64,000 nt of DNA, from positions 124,001 through 188,000 of the forward strand of contig CAJURX010000001.1 of the NCBI GenBank assembly GCA_910589125.1, in the 5' to 3' direction. Under the pieces are notes generated by a model that was not told the origin of the DNA, did not search any database, and saw only the letters and a program-made list of their open reading frames with translations. Numbering within the stretch: position 1 is the stretch's first letter; every line of letters starts with the position of its first letter. The translations under genes were made by a program, and so were the position numbers. The DNA comes from an uncultured Eggerthellaceae bacterium. Lineage in GTDB: Bacteria > Actinomycetota > Coriobacteriia > Coriobacteriales > Eggerthellaceae. Shown one piece after another: positions 20,268 to 28,449 of the stretch.

Positions 20268-21604
20268 CAGAGCACCGCCAAGAGCCGGTCGCGCTCCCAG
20301 GATGTCACGAAGCCTTGATAGCGCCGCCACTCCTCCGACTTCGCCCGCACCAAGAACCCATGCGTATGCTCGCCCAGCGCCTCGCGCATGAGCTGGCTGT
20401 CCTTGAAGGCGTCGATCGCCTCGCCCAGGTTCTCCGGCAAGCTCTCATGCATCTGGCAGGAGTGCGTCCCCCGCGAGCGAGCGACCTCGCACGGCGAGGG
20501 CAGCGAGAGCCCGCGGCGCACGCCGTCGAGCCCCGCTTCGAGGATGACCGCGAAGGCGAGATAGGGATTGGTGGCAACGTCAGGGCTGCGGAGCACTACT
20601 CGGCACGCATCCGCATCATCAGGGCGATACATCGGCACGCACATGATCGCCTCCCTGTTCGAGCGCGTCCACGCGACCTTGGTGGGCGCGAGGTCGTCGG
20701 AGCACAGGCGCTTGTAGGAGTTGATGTACTGGTTCGTGATCAGGCTCATCTCGCGCGCGTGCGCGAGGATGCCCGCCATGAACGCCTTCGCCACCTCTGA
20801 GAGGCCCCATCCCTGCGCGTCGTCCGGATCATAGAAGGCATTCTCCCCCTCATCCCCGTACAAGCTCAGATGGATGTGCATGCCGCTGCCCGGCTGGCCG
20901 TTCATCGGCTTGGGCATGAAGGAGGCGAACACGCCGTGCTTGATCGCCATCTCCTTGACGACCAGCTTGTAGGTCATGATCGAATCAGCCATGGCCAGCG
21001 CATCCGTGGCGCGCAGGTCGATCTCATGCTGCGAATTGCCCAGCTCATGGTGCGAATACTCCACGGGGATGCCCATGTGCTCCAAGGTCAGCACCGTGTC
21101 ACGGCGCAGGTCGCTCGCGTAATCCAGGGAGGTCAGATCGAAGCAGCTGCCCCGGTCGAGCACCTCGGTGGCGGTATCGTCCTTGAAGTAGAAGTACTCC
21201 AGCTCCGCTCCGATGCTGGGCGTATATCCCGCCTCAGCGCAGCGCGCGATGGCGCGCTCCAAGATGTAGCGCGGATCCCCGTCGAAGGGGCGCCCGTCGG
21301 GCATCCTGACATCGCAGAACATGCGCGCGACGGCATCGGTCTGCGGCCGCCATGGAAGCACCTGGAACGTGGAAGGGTCAGGGAATGCCAGCGCATAGGG
21401 CTCATCTGCATCCGTGAACCCCTTGATGCAACTGCTGTCGAAGCCCATGCCCTCGTTGAATGCATGCTCCAGCTCTCCGGGGACCACCGCGAACGACTTC
21501 ATGGCACCGAGCACGTCGGTGAACCAGCATCGCAGGAAATGGACATCACGGCTCTCGATGGTCCTCAAGACGAAATCGACCTTGGGATTCCTTGGATCAG
21601 ACAA
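20267..21604 (-). CDS. glnA: Glutamine synthetase, type I
   Basis: It makes glutamine from glutamate, ammonia and ATP. The protein is about 445 residues. Metal and ATP-site motifs are GAELEYFYF, HHELGNSQHEIDLR, KPMNGQPGSGMHIHLS and the Tyr/Arg block NQYINSYKRL. The adenylylation segment (NLYDLP tyrosine in GSI-beta) is absent: the C-terminal region reads MHESLPENLGEA, so it is a GSI-alpha-like enzyme under feedback rather than covalent control. The start is taken as TTG 21604, because GGAGG lies 5 bases before it. A GTG at 21616 in the same frame lacks a good ribosome-binding site. It is followed without a gap by the GlnR-like gene. Confidence 0.93.
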   Translation of the reverse strand: MSDPRNPKVDFVLRTIESRDVHFLRCWFTDVLGAMKSFAVVPGELEHAFNEGMGFDSSCIKGFTDADEPYALAFPDPSTFQVLPWRPQTDAVARMFCDVRMPDGRPFDGDPRYILERAIARCAEAGYTPSIGAELEYFYFKDDTATEVLDRGSCFDLTSLDYASDLRRDTVLTLEHMGIPVEYSHHELGNSQHEIDLRATDALAMADSIMTYKLVVKEMAIKHGVFASFMPKPMNGQPGSGMHIHLSLYGDEGENAFYDPDDAQGWGLSEVAKAFMAGILAHAREMSLITNQYINSYKRLCSDDLAPTKVAWTRSNREAIMCVPMYRPDDADACRVVLRSPDVATNPYLAFAVILEAGLDGVRRGLSLPSPCEVARSRGTHSCQMHESLPENLGEAIDAFKDSQLMREALGEHTHGFLVRAKSEEWRRYQGFVTSWERDRLLAVL

Positions 21605-21639
21605 TGGGACCTCCACGCTCTTTCGGTATGAAGCATTCG

Positions 21640-21648
21640 ATTATAGCA
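21640..21648 (-). promoter_or_regulatory. Extended -10 promoter for glnA
   Basis: The minus strand reads TGC-TATAAT, a perfect extended -10, with predicted transcription start about 17-29 bases before the candidate start codons. The upstream edge abuts the rpmE terminator. No clear GlnR-type operator could be picked out by eye. Confidence 0.7.
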
Positions 21649-21654
21649 ACGGAT

Positions 21655-21686
21655 AATAGAAAGGGCGGCCGCGCTTGCGACCGCCC
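21655..21686 (-). terminator. Intrinsic terminator of rpmE
   Basis: A 10-base-pair stem GGGCGGTCGC/GCGGCCGCCC (one G-U pair) with loop AAGC, followed on the minus strand by TTTCTATT. It lies 27 bases after the rpmE stop. Confidence 0.85.
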
Positions 21687-21712
21687 ATATCGACACCATC
21701 GTGCAGGAAGGG

Positions 21713-22177
21713 CTACTCGGTGACCTCTTCTGCGCCCTCGGCTGCCTCTGCCTCGACCACTGCCTCTGCCTCAGCAGCAACAGCCTCAGCAGATGCATCC
21801 TCAGCCTGAGCCTCTGCCGCCTCAGCCTTGGAAGCAGCCTCCTCGGCGTACTTCGCAGCGCGCTCTTCCTTCTCCTTGGCCTTGGCCTCGCGCTCTGCCT
21901 TGCGGGCAGCCTCGCGCTCAGCGATCTGAGCCGCGCGCTCTGCCTTGCGGGCAGCCTCGCGCTCAGCGACGGCCTCGGATGCGGAACCGAAGCGGTCCGC
22001 GAACCTCTGGACGCGACCACCGGTATCGATCAGCTTCTGCGTGCCCGTGTAGAACGGATGGCAGACGTTGCAGATATCGATGCGCAGCTCCGGCTTCGTG
22101 GAACGCGTGGTGAATTCGTTGCCACAGCTGCAGCGAACCGTGCAATCCATGTAGTCCGGATGGATATCTCTCTTCAT
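21713..22177 (-). CDS. rpmE: 50S ribosomal protein L31 (zinc form) with acidic/alanine tail
   Basis: L31 bridges the large and small ribosomal subunits. Residues 1-67 are the normal L31 core with zinc ligands C16, C18, C36 and C39 (RCSCGN and DICNVCHPFYTG), so this is the zinc-containing paralogue. Residues 68-154 are an unusual Ala/Glu/Lys-rich, predicted helical tail with a repeated EREAARKAER unit. ATG 22177 follows AGGAGTCGGAG. It has its own promoter, a leader hairpin and a terminator, so it is monocistronic. Confidence 0.95.
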   Translation of the reverse strand: MKRDIHPDYMDCTVRCSCGNEFTTRSTKPELRIDICNVCHPFYTGTQKLIDTGGRVQRFADRFGSASEAVAEREAARKAERAAQIAEREAARKAEREAKAKEKEERAAKYAEEAASKAEAAEAQAEDASAEAVAAEAEAVVEAEAAEGAEEVTE

Positions 22178-22197
22178 TCTCCGACTCCTAATCTCAT

Positions 22198-22218
22198 GCC
22201 TTGGTTTCCGACCAAGGC
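22198..22218 (-). ncRNA. rpmE leader hairpin (possible L31 autoregulatory leader)
   Basis: The 5' untranslated region of rpmE contains a perfect 8-base-pair hairpin GCCTTGGT-CGGAA-ACCAAGGC, ending 20 bases before the start codon. Ribosomal-protein leaders for L31 are described in several bacterial groups including Coriobacteria, to my recollection. Whether this hairpin matches that consensus has not been tested here. Confidence 0.4.
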
Positions 22219-22235
22219 GGTAGACAAGCCGAATG

Positions 22236-22244
22236 ATGATATCA
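22236..22244 (-). promoter_or_regulatory. Extended -10 promoter candidate for rpmE
   Basis: The minus strand reads TGA-TATCAT right after the superoxide reductase stop codon. It would give a leader of about 50 bases that contains the hairpin at 22198-22218. Confidence 0.5.
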
Positions 22245-22247
22245 CAA

Positions 22248-22628
22248 CTACAGAGATAGCTTCCACAGGCCGTGGATATTGCAGAACTCGTAGACCTCAG
22301 TGGCCGTCTCGCCTTCGCCAAGGTAGAAGTCCGTTGCGGGAGCCATGCCGCTCTGGAGCGGATGGATCTCATAGCCAGCGTCCTTCACCAGGCAGATGAA
22401 CTGGATGTAGTGCTCGGGCACCATCGGGTGATCGACCGATCCGATGTTCACATGCACGTGGTTCCCCTCGATGGTGACTGCGGGAACATGCTTCTCCGTT
22501 GCCGCATCCTCGGTATCCGGGATGAGCTCCACCATGGGCTCACCGCAGCAGACCAGCGGCACCCCTGAATCGACGACCTTGACGGCGATGTTCCCGCAAA
22601 TCTCGCACTTGTAGAATTTGACCTGCAT
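22248..22628 (-). CDS. dfx: Desulfoferrodoxin / 2Fe-superoxide reductase
   Basis: It reduces superoxide to peroxide without making oxygen, a typical defence of anaerobes. The 126-residue protein has the desulforedoxin-like iron centre I (CEICG followed by VCCGEPM). It also has the catalytic centre II, with histidines in EKHVPAV and NHVHVNIG and the C-terminal CNIHGLW. Everything needed for a two-iron enzyme is present. The electron donor, usually rubredoxin, is not in the window. It is preceded by about 200 bases without a clear gene and followed by the rpmE promoter. Confidence 0.95.
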   Translation of the reverse strand: MQVKFYKCEICGNIAVKVVDSGVPLVCCGEPMVELIPDTEDAATEKHVPAVTIEGNHVHVNIGSVDHPMVPEHYIQFICLVKDAGYEIHPLQSGMAPATDFYLGEGETATEVYEFCNIHGLWKLSL

Positions 22629-22825
22629 GGCAACCTTCTTCCTCTCGATGGTAGATCATCTGGGACATGCTACACCGGATGGGCGATCGCAGCGCTGAGG
22701 ATGCGCGCGATCGTAAGGGTCTCGTTTTCAAGGGAGGGAACCGCTCTGGCAGAGCGCAGGTGACGGCGAAGGCCACCGCACTGGATGGGTCCGATGGCTG
22801 TCGAGGGGCAGATGCCCGAGAGGGT

Positions 22826-23650
22826 TCAGTGCGCAGGAGGGAGCCCCTCTTGCGGGAGCTTGCGGCGATGCGCCCAGACGAGCAGCACCGCACCCGCCAC
22901 GATCAAGGGCACGGAGAGCAGCATGCCCATGGTGAGCCACCCTCCGAAGAGATAGCCGACCTGCACATCGGGCTGGCGCACGAATTCGATCAGAATGCGG
23001 AAGAGGCCGTAGAGCACGAGGAACGCACCGATGAACGTGCCACGGGGACGCGGGGGCACCTTGCGCGCCAAGCAGATGAGCACGAGCAGGATGACCACGC
23101 CTTCGAGGAGCGCCTCATAGAGCTGCGAGGGATGGCGCGCCATCTCGCCCGCAGCGCCCCCGAACACCACACCCCAGGGAAGGTCGGTCGGCGCGCCCCA
23201 GAGCTCTCCGTTCACGAAGTTGGCGAGCCTGCCGAAGAACAGCCCCAAGGGTGCCGCGATCGCCCCCAGGTCCGCCAGCGTCAGATACGGGATATGCGTG
23301 AGCTTCGCCGCAAGGGCACCTGCGGCCAGAGCGCCGACGAGCCCTCCATGGAAGCTCATGCCACCCTCGTTGAAGGCGAGGATCTTGAGCGGATGCGCCA
23401 GATAGTAGCCATCCCCGTAGAAGAGGCAATATCCCAAGCGCGCACCTATGAGGATGCCCGCTATCACGCAGACCATGATGGTGAGCACCGCATCCCCGTC
23501 GATCCGCAGCTTCCAATGGCGCGCCACCTTGTAGAGGATCAGGGATGCCAGCGCGAAGCCGATCAGATAGGCGATGCCATACCAGCGCACGGCTATCGGC
23601 CCCAGCGAGAAGGCGATGGGATCCAAGGAATGATAGAGCGCGTCCAGCAT
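22826..23650 (-). CDS. lgt: Prolipoprotein diacylglyceryl transferase
   Basis: Lgt attaches diacylglycerol to the lipobox cysteine of prolipoproteins, such as the binding protein encoded at 48090. The 274-residue protein is polytopic (about seven membrane segments). It has the family blocks SFHGGLVGALAAG, GRLANFVNGELWG and RHPSQLYEALLEG, including the conserved catalytic-site histidine and arginine. The ATG at 23650 starts the homologous part. An in-frame extension to 23776 overlaps the zinc-ribbon gene and has no signal. It follows that gene by 5 bases, so the two are co-transcribed. Confidence 0.95.
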   Translation of the reverse strand: MLDALYHSLDPIAFSLGPIAVRWYGIAYLIGFALASLILYKVARHWKLRIDGDAVLTIMVCVIAGILIGARLGYCLFYGDGYYLAHPLKILAFNEGGMSFHGGLVGALAAGALAAKLTHIPYLTLADLGAIAAPLGLFFGRLANFVNGELWGAPTDLPWGVVFGGAAGEMARHPSQLYEALLEGVVILLVLICLARKVPPRPRGTFIGAFLVLYGLFRILIEFVRQPDVQVGYLFGGWLTMGMLLSVPLIVAGAVLLVWAHRRKLPQEGLPPAH

Positions 23651-23655
23651 GCTGC

Positions 23656-23892
23656 CTACAAGGATACGTTGCGGCCCATGCCAGCATCCAGCATCTCGGC
23701 TGCGGCCAAGATGCCCTCGTCCAGCTCGGGAGGGATGGCTTGGATGGATGTGACCTTCGCCTGACAGGTGGGGCACTGCATCGTGAACAGGCCCACGCGA
23801 GGCTTGAGGACCATGAGAGAGGCGTAGTCGAGGAGATTCAGGTCACGCGCGCCACACGAAGGGCAGATCATGATCTGGTCGTACTTAGCCAC
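23656..23892 (-). CDS. Small zinc-ribbon protein, function unknown
   Basis: This is a 78-residue protein with two CxxC pairs (ICPSCGARD and QCPTCQAKV) about 30 residues apart, forming a probable zinc ribbon. The GTG at 23892 is preceded by GGGAGG at 6 bases, a strong ribosome-binding site. The gene ends 5 bases before lgt, so an operon is likely. No specific family is recognised; a nucleic-acid or chaperone role would be guesswork. Confidence 0.7.
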   Translation of the reverse strand: MAKYDQIMICPSCGARDLNLLDYASLMVLKPRVGLFTMQCPTCQAKVTSIQAIPPELDEGILAAAEMLDAGMGRNVSL

Positions 23893-23984
23893 GGGCCACC
23901 TCCCTCTTCCGCTTCGCCTTGCCCATGATTCTACCTGAGCGCGCCATCAGGTGCGCCCCATGCCCTCTGGTCGTTTCGGTCATG

Positions 23985-24275
23985 TCAAAGAAGGAATCGG
24001 TTGGGATTCCCCTGTCGCTTGAAATCCGCAGGCCTATCCTTGATGTCCGGCCCATGCACCAAGAAGAACTCGCAGAAGCGGCAGATCTCCTTGACGGCCA
24101 TGTCGTAATCGCGATCGGGATTGAGGAGCACGGCGAAGTCCTCGCAGACCTTGTGCGTCTCGCGCAAGCATGCTGCGTAATGGCAATCAGCCGGGCACGG
24201 TTCCCCGGGTATGTTGTGCGGGCAGCGGCCTCGCATCTCATCATCGCAGCCGCGCTGCTCCCAACATGCGCTCAT
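23985..24275 (-). CDS. Cysteine-rich protein resembling the two-CW domain family
   Basis: This is a 96-residue protein with about ten cysteines. It opens MSACWEQRGC and then CPHNIPGEPCPADC, with a later CRFCEFF. The CWExxxC plus CP pattern resembles two-CW-domain proteins, which are suspected metal-binding redox proteins. ATG 24275 has AAGGGG 6 bases upstream; the frame remains open to 24455, but that part crosses the hairpin and the NifU gene. Cysteine spacing suggests metal binding. The function is unknown, and the neighbours (NifU-domain protein, zinc ribbon, superoxide reductase) suggest a redox or metal theme by association only. Confidence 0.65.
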   Translation of the reverse strand: MSACWEQRGCDDEMRGRCPHNIPGEPCPADCHYAACLRETHKVCEDFAVLLNPDRDYDMAVKEICRFCEFFLVHGPDIKDRPADFKRQGNPNRFLL

Positions 24276-24293
24276 CTCATCCCCTTCATGCCA

Positions 24294-24321
24294 CTGGGGC
24301 GCCCGCAAGCAGGCGCCCCAG
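24294..24321 (-). terminator. Strong hairpin after the NifU-domain gene, no T-tract
   Basis: A perfect 10-base-pair inverted repeat CTGGGGCGCC/GGCGCCCCAG with an 8-base loop lies between the NifU-type gene and the Cys-rich gene. Neither strand shows a downstream T-run, so termination would need Rho. It could equally be an RNA-processing or stabilising element. Confidence 0.45.
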
Positions 24322-24346
24322 CACGATGCATATCCTCGAATGACCC

Positions 24347-24592
24347 TTAGAGGGTACCCATCTCGTCTGCCGGACGGACGCCGACGACGCCCTCGACGCG
24401 CTCCTTCAGGATGCGCTCGATCCCATTCGCGAGCGTCATCTGCGACATGGGGCAACCCTTGCAGGCACCCTGCAGCTCGACGGTCACGATGCCGTCATCG
24501 CTCACATCGATGAGCGCCACATCGCCGCCATCTGCCTGGAGCGACGGACGGACTGCATCCAGTACCTCTTTGACCTTTTCCTTGTCGACCAT
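24347..24592 (-). CDS. NifU-like C-terminal domain protein (Fe-S cluster carrier)
   Basis: This 81-residue, single-domain NifU/Nfu protein is likely to carry and deliver [4Fe-4S] clusters to target enzymes. The signature is the CxxC in GACKGCPMSQMTL, preceded by LQADGGDVALIDV. Only the C-terminal Nfu module is present, without the IscU-like scaffold. ATG 24592 has AAGGAGA upstream and a promoter candidate at 24627. PorD and PorB in this window are plausible Fe-S clients, but that is inference. Confidence 0.9.
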   Translation of the reverse strand: MVDKEKVKEVLDAVRPSLQADGGDVALIDVSDDGIVTVELQGACKGCPMSQMTLANGIERILKERVEGVVGVRPADEMGTL

Positions 24593-24626
24593 TGCATCTC
24601 CTTACGATCATCGTTGTATCAGCGGC

Positions 24627-24635
24627 ATCATAGCA
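24627..24635 (-). promoter_or_regulatory. Extended -10 promoter candidate for the NifU-type gene
   Basis: The minus strand reads TGC-TATGAT, five of six matches in the -10 hexamer plus the TG extension, giving a leader of about 28 bases. It lies in the 119-base gap after the LCP-type gene. Confidence 0.5.
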
Positions 24636-24711
24636 CAGGGCGCTTCCCGCAGAGCATGCATGGGCCGCACCGTCACGCAGCGCACATACGCGCGCGTGCG
24701 AGCGCACCCGA

Positions 24712-26139
24712 TCATGACACGGGCATCCAGTCCAACCCGATGATGGCGATGACATCCGCATCGGATGAATAGTAATCGCCACCGTTCACCACGCGCCCTG
24801 ACCCCATCTCCGCGACGATCGCCTTCGCAGCACCCTCGGACTCCCCGTTTGTGTAGACGATGAGGGTCTCAGGGTAGATGGTGCCGTCATCGGTGTTCCC
24901 GACGCCCAGGATCTCATACCCATAGCCTGCGAGCATCTCGCCCAGCTTCGCCGCAGCACCGGCCGTGTTCGTGCCGTTGCGCACCTCCACCGTGACCATA
25001 TCCGGATCCACGCCCTCAGCGGTGCTGTCGATGGCATTCGGGTCCTCCCCTGCCTCGATGCGCGCGAGCATGGCCTGCCAGCTCTTCGACTGCCTCTCGT
25101 AGAGCACCGTATCAGCGCCAGCTGCGTTCGAGGTGACGTAGGGGACGATGCACTGATAGACCTTCAGCTCCTCGAAGGGCTTGAGCGCGCTCCCGAGCGC
25201 TAAGAGGTCAGAGGCGGTCCAATCGGTGTAGATGTACTTGCTCGCCTCGCCGACCGCATTCGCGAAATCGAGCCCATCTGACATGGCAGCATCCTCCGCC
25301 AGGTCGAGCGTGAACTGCATGCGGTCCCGATACATCGCATCGCGGCCACCCGCCACGTTGGCAGCACGCAGGAACACGAGCGCTTGGTCGCCCGTGAGGC
25401 GCTCCGTCCCAGCCGGCACCACCTCGTATCCCGCTCGCGGGTCATCGACATCGGACGCGAGCTGCACCGGGGCACCGCCCATGGCATCCACCATCCCCTT
25501 GATGCCTGCCGCATCCGTCGTGACGAAGTGCGAGATGTCGGCATCGAAGAGCCCTGCCACCGCATGGATCAGCTCTGCGTCACCGCCCACAGAGGACACC
25601 TCATCCAGCGGATGCGTGCTCCCATCGCTCGCCTTCACGTTGAGGCGCGAGGGGATGGTGACCATGGTGACGACCTTGGATGCCTCATCTATGCGGAGAG
25701 CCAGATAGCCCTTCGCATCAGGTTGCTGTCGAGCATAGTCCGACTGCGTGAGGTCTGCCTCCATGAGGACGAGGTACGGCTCGCCATCCTTCTGGGCAAC
25801 GAGCGCCTCCTTCGCATTGGAGGGATCCAGGTCCAGGTTGGAGTCGGTGGACTTGAAGTAGGCGAATGCGCCGACCACGCATGCGGCCACGAGCGCTATC
25901 ACGGCGATGGCGACCACGATGGCGAAGGTGCGCCGCCGCGAGCGCTTGCGCTTCGCATCCACCAGCGCCGAATGCGCTGCCGCTCGAGTGCGAGTGCGCC
26001 GCTGCCCTGAGGGCATGGCCTCCACGTTCGACACCGTGACCGGCCGCTTCGACGTGCGACGCGTCCGCGCCGGGGCGTGCGCCTGCGGGAGGGGGCGCCT
26101 CGACTGGGAATGGCGTGGGTTGTTGCGCCGCGTGGGCAT
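24712..26139 (-). CDS. LytR-CpsA-Psr (LCP) family-like membrane protein with LytR_C domain
   Basis: LCP proteins attach glycopolymers to peptidoglycan outside the membrane. The 475-residue product has a basic cytoplasmic N-terminus and one membrane segment (about residues 71-95). An extracytoplasmic LCP-like domain (VVTMVTIPSRLNV, ELIHAVAGLFDADI, GDQALVFLR) and a C-terminal LytR_C-type domain (VTVEVRNGTNTAGAAAKLG) follow. In standard LCP enzymes the segment after SIP is RDT, supplying a catalytic arginine; here it reads IPSRL, and the extra acidic residues are hard to place. It may be a divergent or non-enzymatic member. It starts 2 bases after murA, so it shares the murA transcript. Confidence 0.75.
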   Translation of the reverse strand: MPTRRNNPRHSQSRRPLPQAHAPARTRRTSKRPVTVSNVEAMPSGQRRTRTRAAAHSALVDAKRKRSRRRTFAIVVAIAVIALVAACVVGAFAYFKSTDSNLDLDPSNAKEALVAQKDGEPYLVLMEADLTQSDYARQQPDAKGYLALRIDEASKVVTMVTIPSRLNVKASDGSTHPLDEVSSVGGDAELIHAVAGLFDADISHFVTTDAAGIKGMVDAMGGAPVQLASDVDDPRAGYEVVPAGTERLTGDQALVFLRAANVAGGRDAMYRDRMQFTLDLAEDAAMSDGLDFANAVGEASKYIYTDWTASDLLALGSALKPFEELKVYQCIVPYVTSNAAGADTVLYERQSKSWQAMLARIEAGEDPNAIDSTAEGVDPDMVTVEVRNGTNTAGAAAKLGEMLAGYGYEILGVGNTDDGTIYPETLIVYTNGESEGAAKAIVAEMGSGRVVNGGDYYSSDADVIAIIGLDWMPVS

Positions 26140-26141
26140 CC

Positions 26142-27422
26142 CTAGACCCGCTCCTCCGATTCCTTGCGCACCACATCAGCGCCCAAGGACCTGAGCTTGC
26201 CCACGTAGTCCTCATAGCCTCGGTCTATGTGCTCTATCTCATAGACCGTCGTGTACCCTTCAGCCACGATCCCCGCGAGCACGAGCGCAGCGCCCGCACG
26301 TAGGTCCGTTGAGGAGACGGGCGCACCTTGGAGGCCCTGGACGCCGCGGATGATGGCATGGTGGTCCTCGAGCGTGATATCCGCCCCCATGCGCATGAGC
26401 TCCGAGGCGAACATGAACCTGTTCTCGAACACGTTCTCGGTTATCACAGAGGTCCCCTCCGCAAGTGCGGAGAGCAGCATGAACTGCGCTTGCAGATCGG
26501 TGGGGAACCCGGGGTGCGGCAGCGTCTGGATGTCAGCCGCGATCAGGTCTCCCTCGCGCTTGACCGTCACGTAGTCCTCCCCGCATGCGACATCGCAGCC
26601 CATGGCCTTGAGCTTGAGGATGGCCATGCGCAGGTATTCGGGATCGATCCCCTGCACCGTAACAGGGCCGCCCGTGAGCGCACCCCCCGCCAAGAACGTG
26701 CCCGCCTCTATCCTGTCCCCTACCGTGGTGTGCTCGCACGGATGGAGGTCTTCGAGCGGGACCCCTTCCACCTCGATGCTCATGCTGCCAGCACCTGTGA
26801 TGCGCGCACCCATGGCGCAGAGCATGGTGCAGAGGTCCACGATCTCCGGTTCGCGCGCAGCATTGTCGATGAGCGTCACGCCTTCAGCCACCACGGCGGC
26901 CATCAGCATGTTCTCGGTAGCCCCTACGCTCGGGAACTCCAAGACCACATGCGATCCATGCAGCCCGTCAGGGGTGCTGGCGATCAGCGTCCCGTGATCG
27001 ACCTCGAACATGACGCCGAGCGATTCCAATCCCACCAGATGCATGTCTATCTTGCGCGCTCCGATCTGGCACCCGCCCGGCATGGCCACGCGCGCCTGCC
27101 CGAAGCGCCCGATCAGGGGACCGAGCACGGAGATGGATGCGCGCATCCGGGAGACCAGCTCATAGGGCGTGCTGAACGAATCCACACCAGATGCATCTAT
27201 GCGCAAGCTATGATCCTCACGGCAGACCGTGGCACCCAAGCGCCGCAGCACGTCTGACATGATGGCTATGTCCGAGATGTCGGGGACGTTATGGATGACG
27301 CTCTCGCCCGAGCCGAGGATGGAGGCGGCCATCAGCTTCAGCGCGGAGTTCTTGGCGCCCGATATCTTGACCTCGCCGGATAGCGTTCCGTTACCACGAA
27401 CCAGGATAGACTCTTTGCCCAT
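26142..27422 (-). CDS. murA: UDP-N-acetylglucosamine 1-carboxyvinyltransferase
   Basis: This is the first committed step of peptidoglycan synthesis, transferring enolpyruvate from PEP to UDP-GlcNAc. The 426-residue protein has KISGAKNSALKLMAA, the catalytic cysteine C118 in MPGGCQIGAR, and DLRAGAALVLAG near the end. Cysteine rather than aspartate at the active site predicts fosfomycin sensitivity of the enzyme. The ATG at 27422 (MGKESILVRG) is used rather than an extended start at 27488, which would overlap the tsf hairpin. It is followed immediately by the LCP-type gene. Confidence 0.96.
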   Translation of the reverse strand: MGKESILVRGNGTLSGEVKISGAKNSALKLMAASILGSGESVIHNVPDISDIAIMSDVLRRLGATVCREDHSLRIDASGVDSFSTPYELVSRMRASISVLGPLIGRFGQARVAMPGGCQIGARKIDMHLVGLESLGVMFEVDHGTLIASTPDGLHGSHVVLEFPSVGATENMLMAAVVAEGVTLIDNAAREPEIVDLCTMLCAMGARITGAGSMSIEVEGVPLEDLHPCEHTTVGDRIEAGTFLAGGALTGGPVTVQGIDPEYLRMAILKLKAMGCDVACGEDYVTVKREGDLIAADIQTLPHPGFPTDLQAQFMLLSALAEGTSVITENVFENRFMFASELMRMGADITLEDHHAIIRGVQGLQGAPVSSTDLRAGAALVLAGIVAEGYTTVYEIEHIDRGYEDYVGKLRSLGADVVRKESEERV

Positions 27423-27466
27423 CGAAAGCCCTTTCAAGCCCTCGCCACAAAGGGCGCGGATACCGA

Positions 27467-27496
27467 ACGAGGCCACGCGCAGATGCATGGCCTCGT
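27467..27496 (-). terminator. Hairpin after tsf, weak tail
   Basis: A 9-base-pair stem ACGAGGCCA/TGGCCTCGT with a 12-base loop lies 23 bases after the tsf stop and is followed by TCGG rather than a T-run. It is probably an inefficient or Rho-assisted terminator between rpsB-tsf and murA. Confidence 0.5.
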
Positions 27497-27518
27497 GAGT
27501 TGATGCAGTGCTATGTGG

Positions 27519-28379
<861 letters not shown>

Positions 28380-28417
28380 GTCATACCTCCTTGAGGTTGG
28401 ATTCCGTATCTATCGCT

Positions 28418-28441
28418 CCGGCTGCGCATGAGCACAGCCGG
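28418..28441 (-). promoter_or_regulatory. Intercistronic hairpin between rpsB and tsf
   Basis: A 10-base-pair stem CCGGCTGTGC/GCGCAGCCGG (one G-U pair) with a TCAT loop, without a T-run. It lies just after the rpsB stop and may stabilise the rpsB message or reduce read-through, adjusting S2 to EF-Ts ratios. Confidence 0.5.
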
Positions 28442-28449
28442 GAAGGTCC

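Noticed and set aside
21617..21660. Glutamine or other riboswitch upstream of glnA
   Set aside because: Only about 35 bases separate the rpmE terminator from the start codon, too short for a known riboswitch, and the space is used by a promoter.
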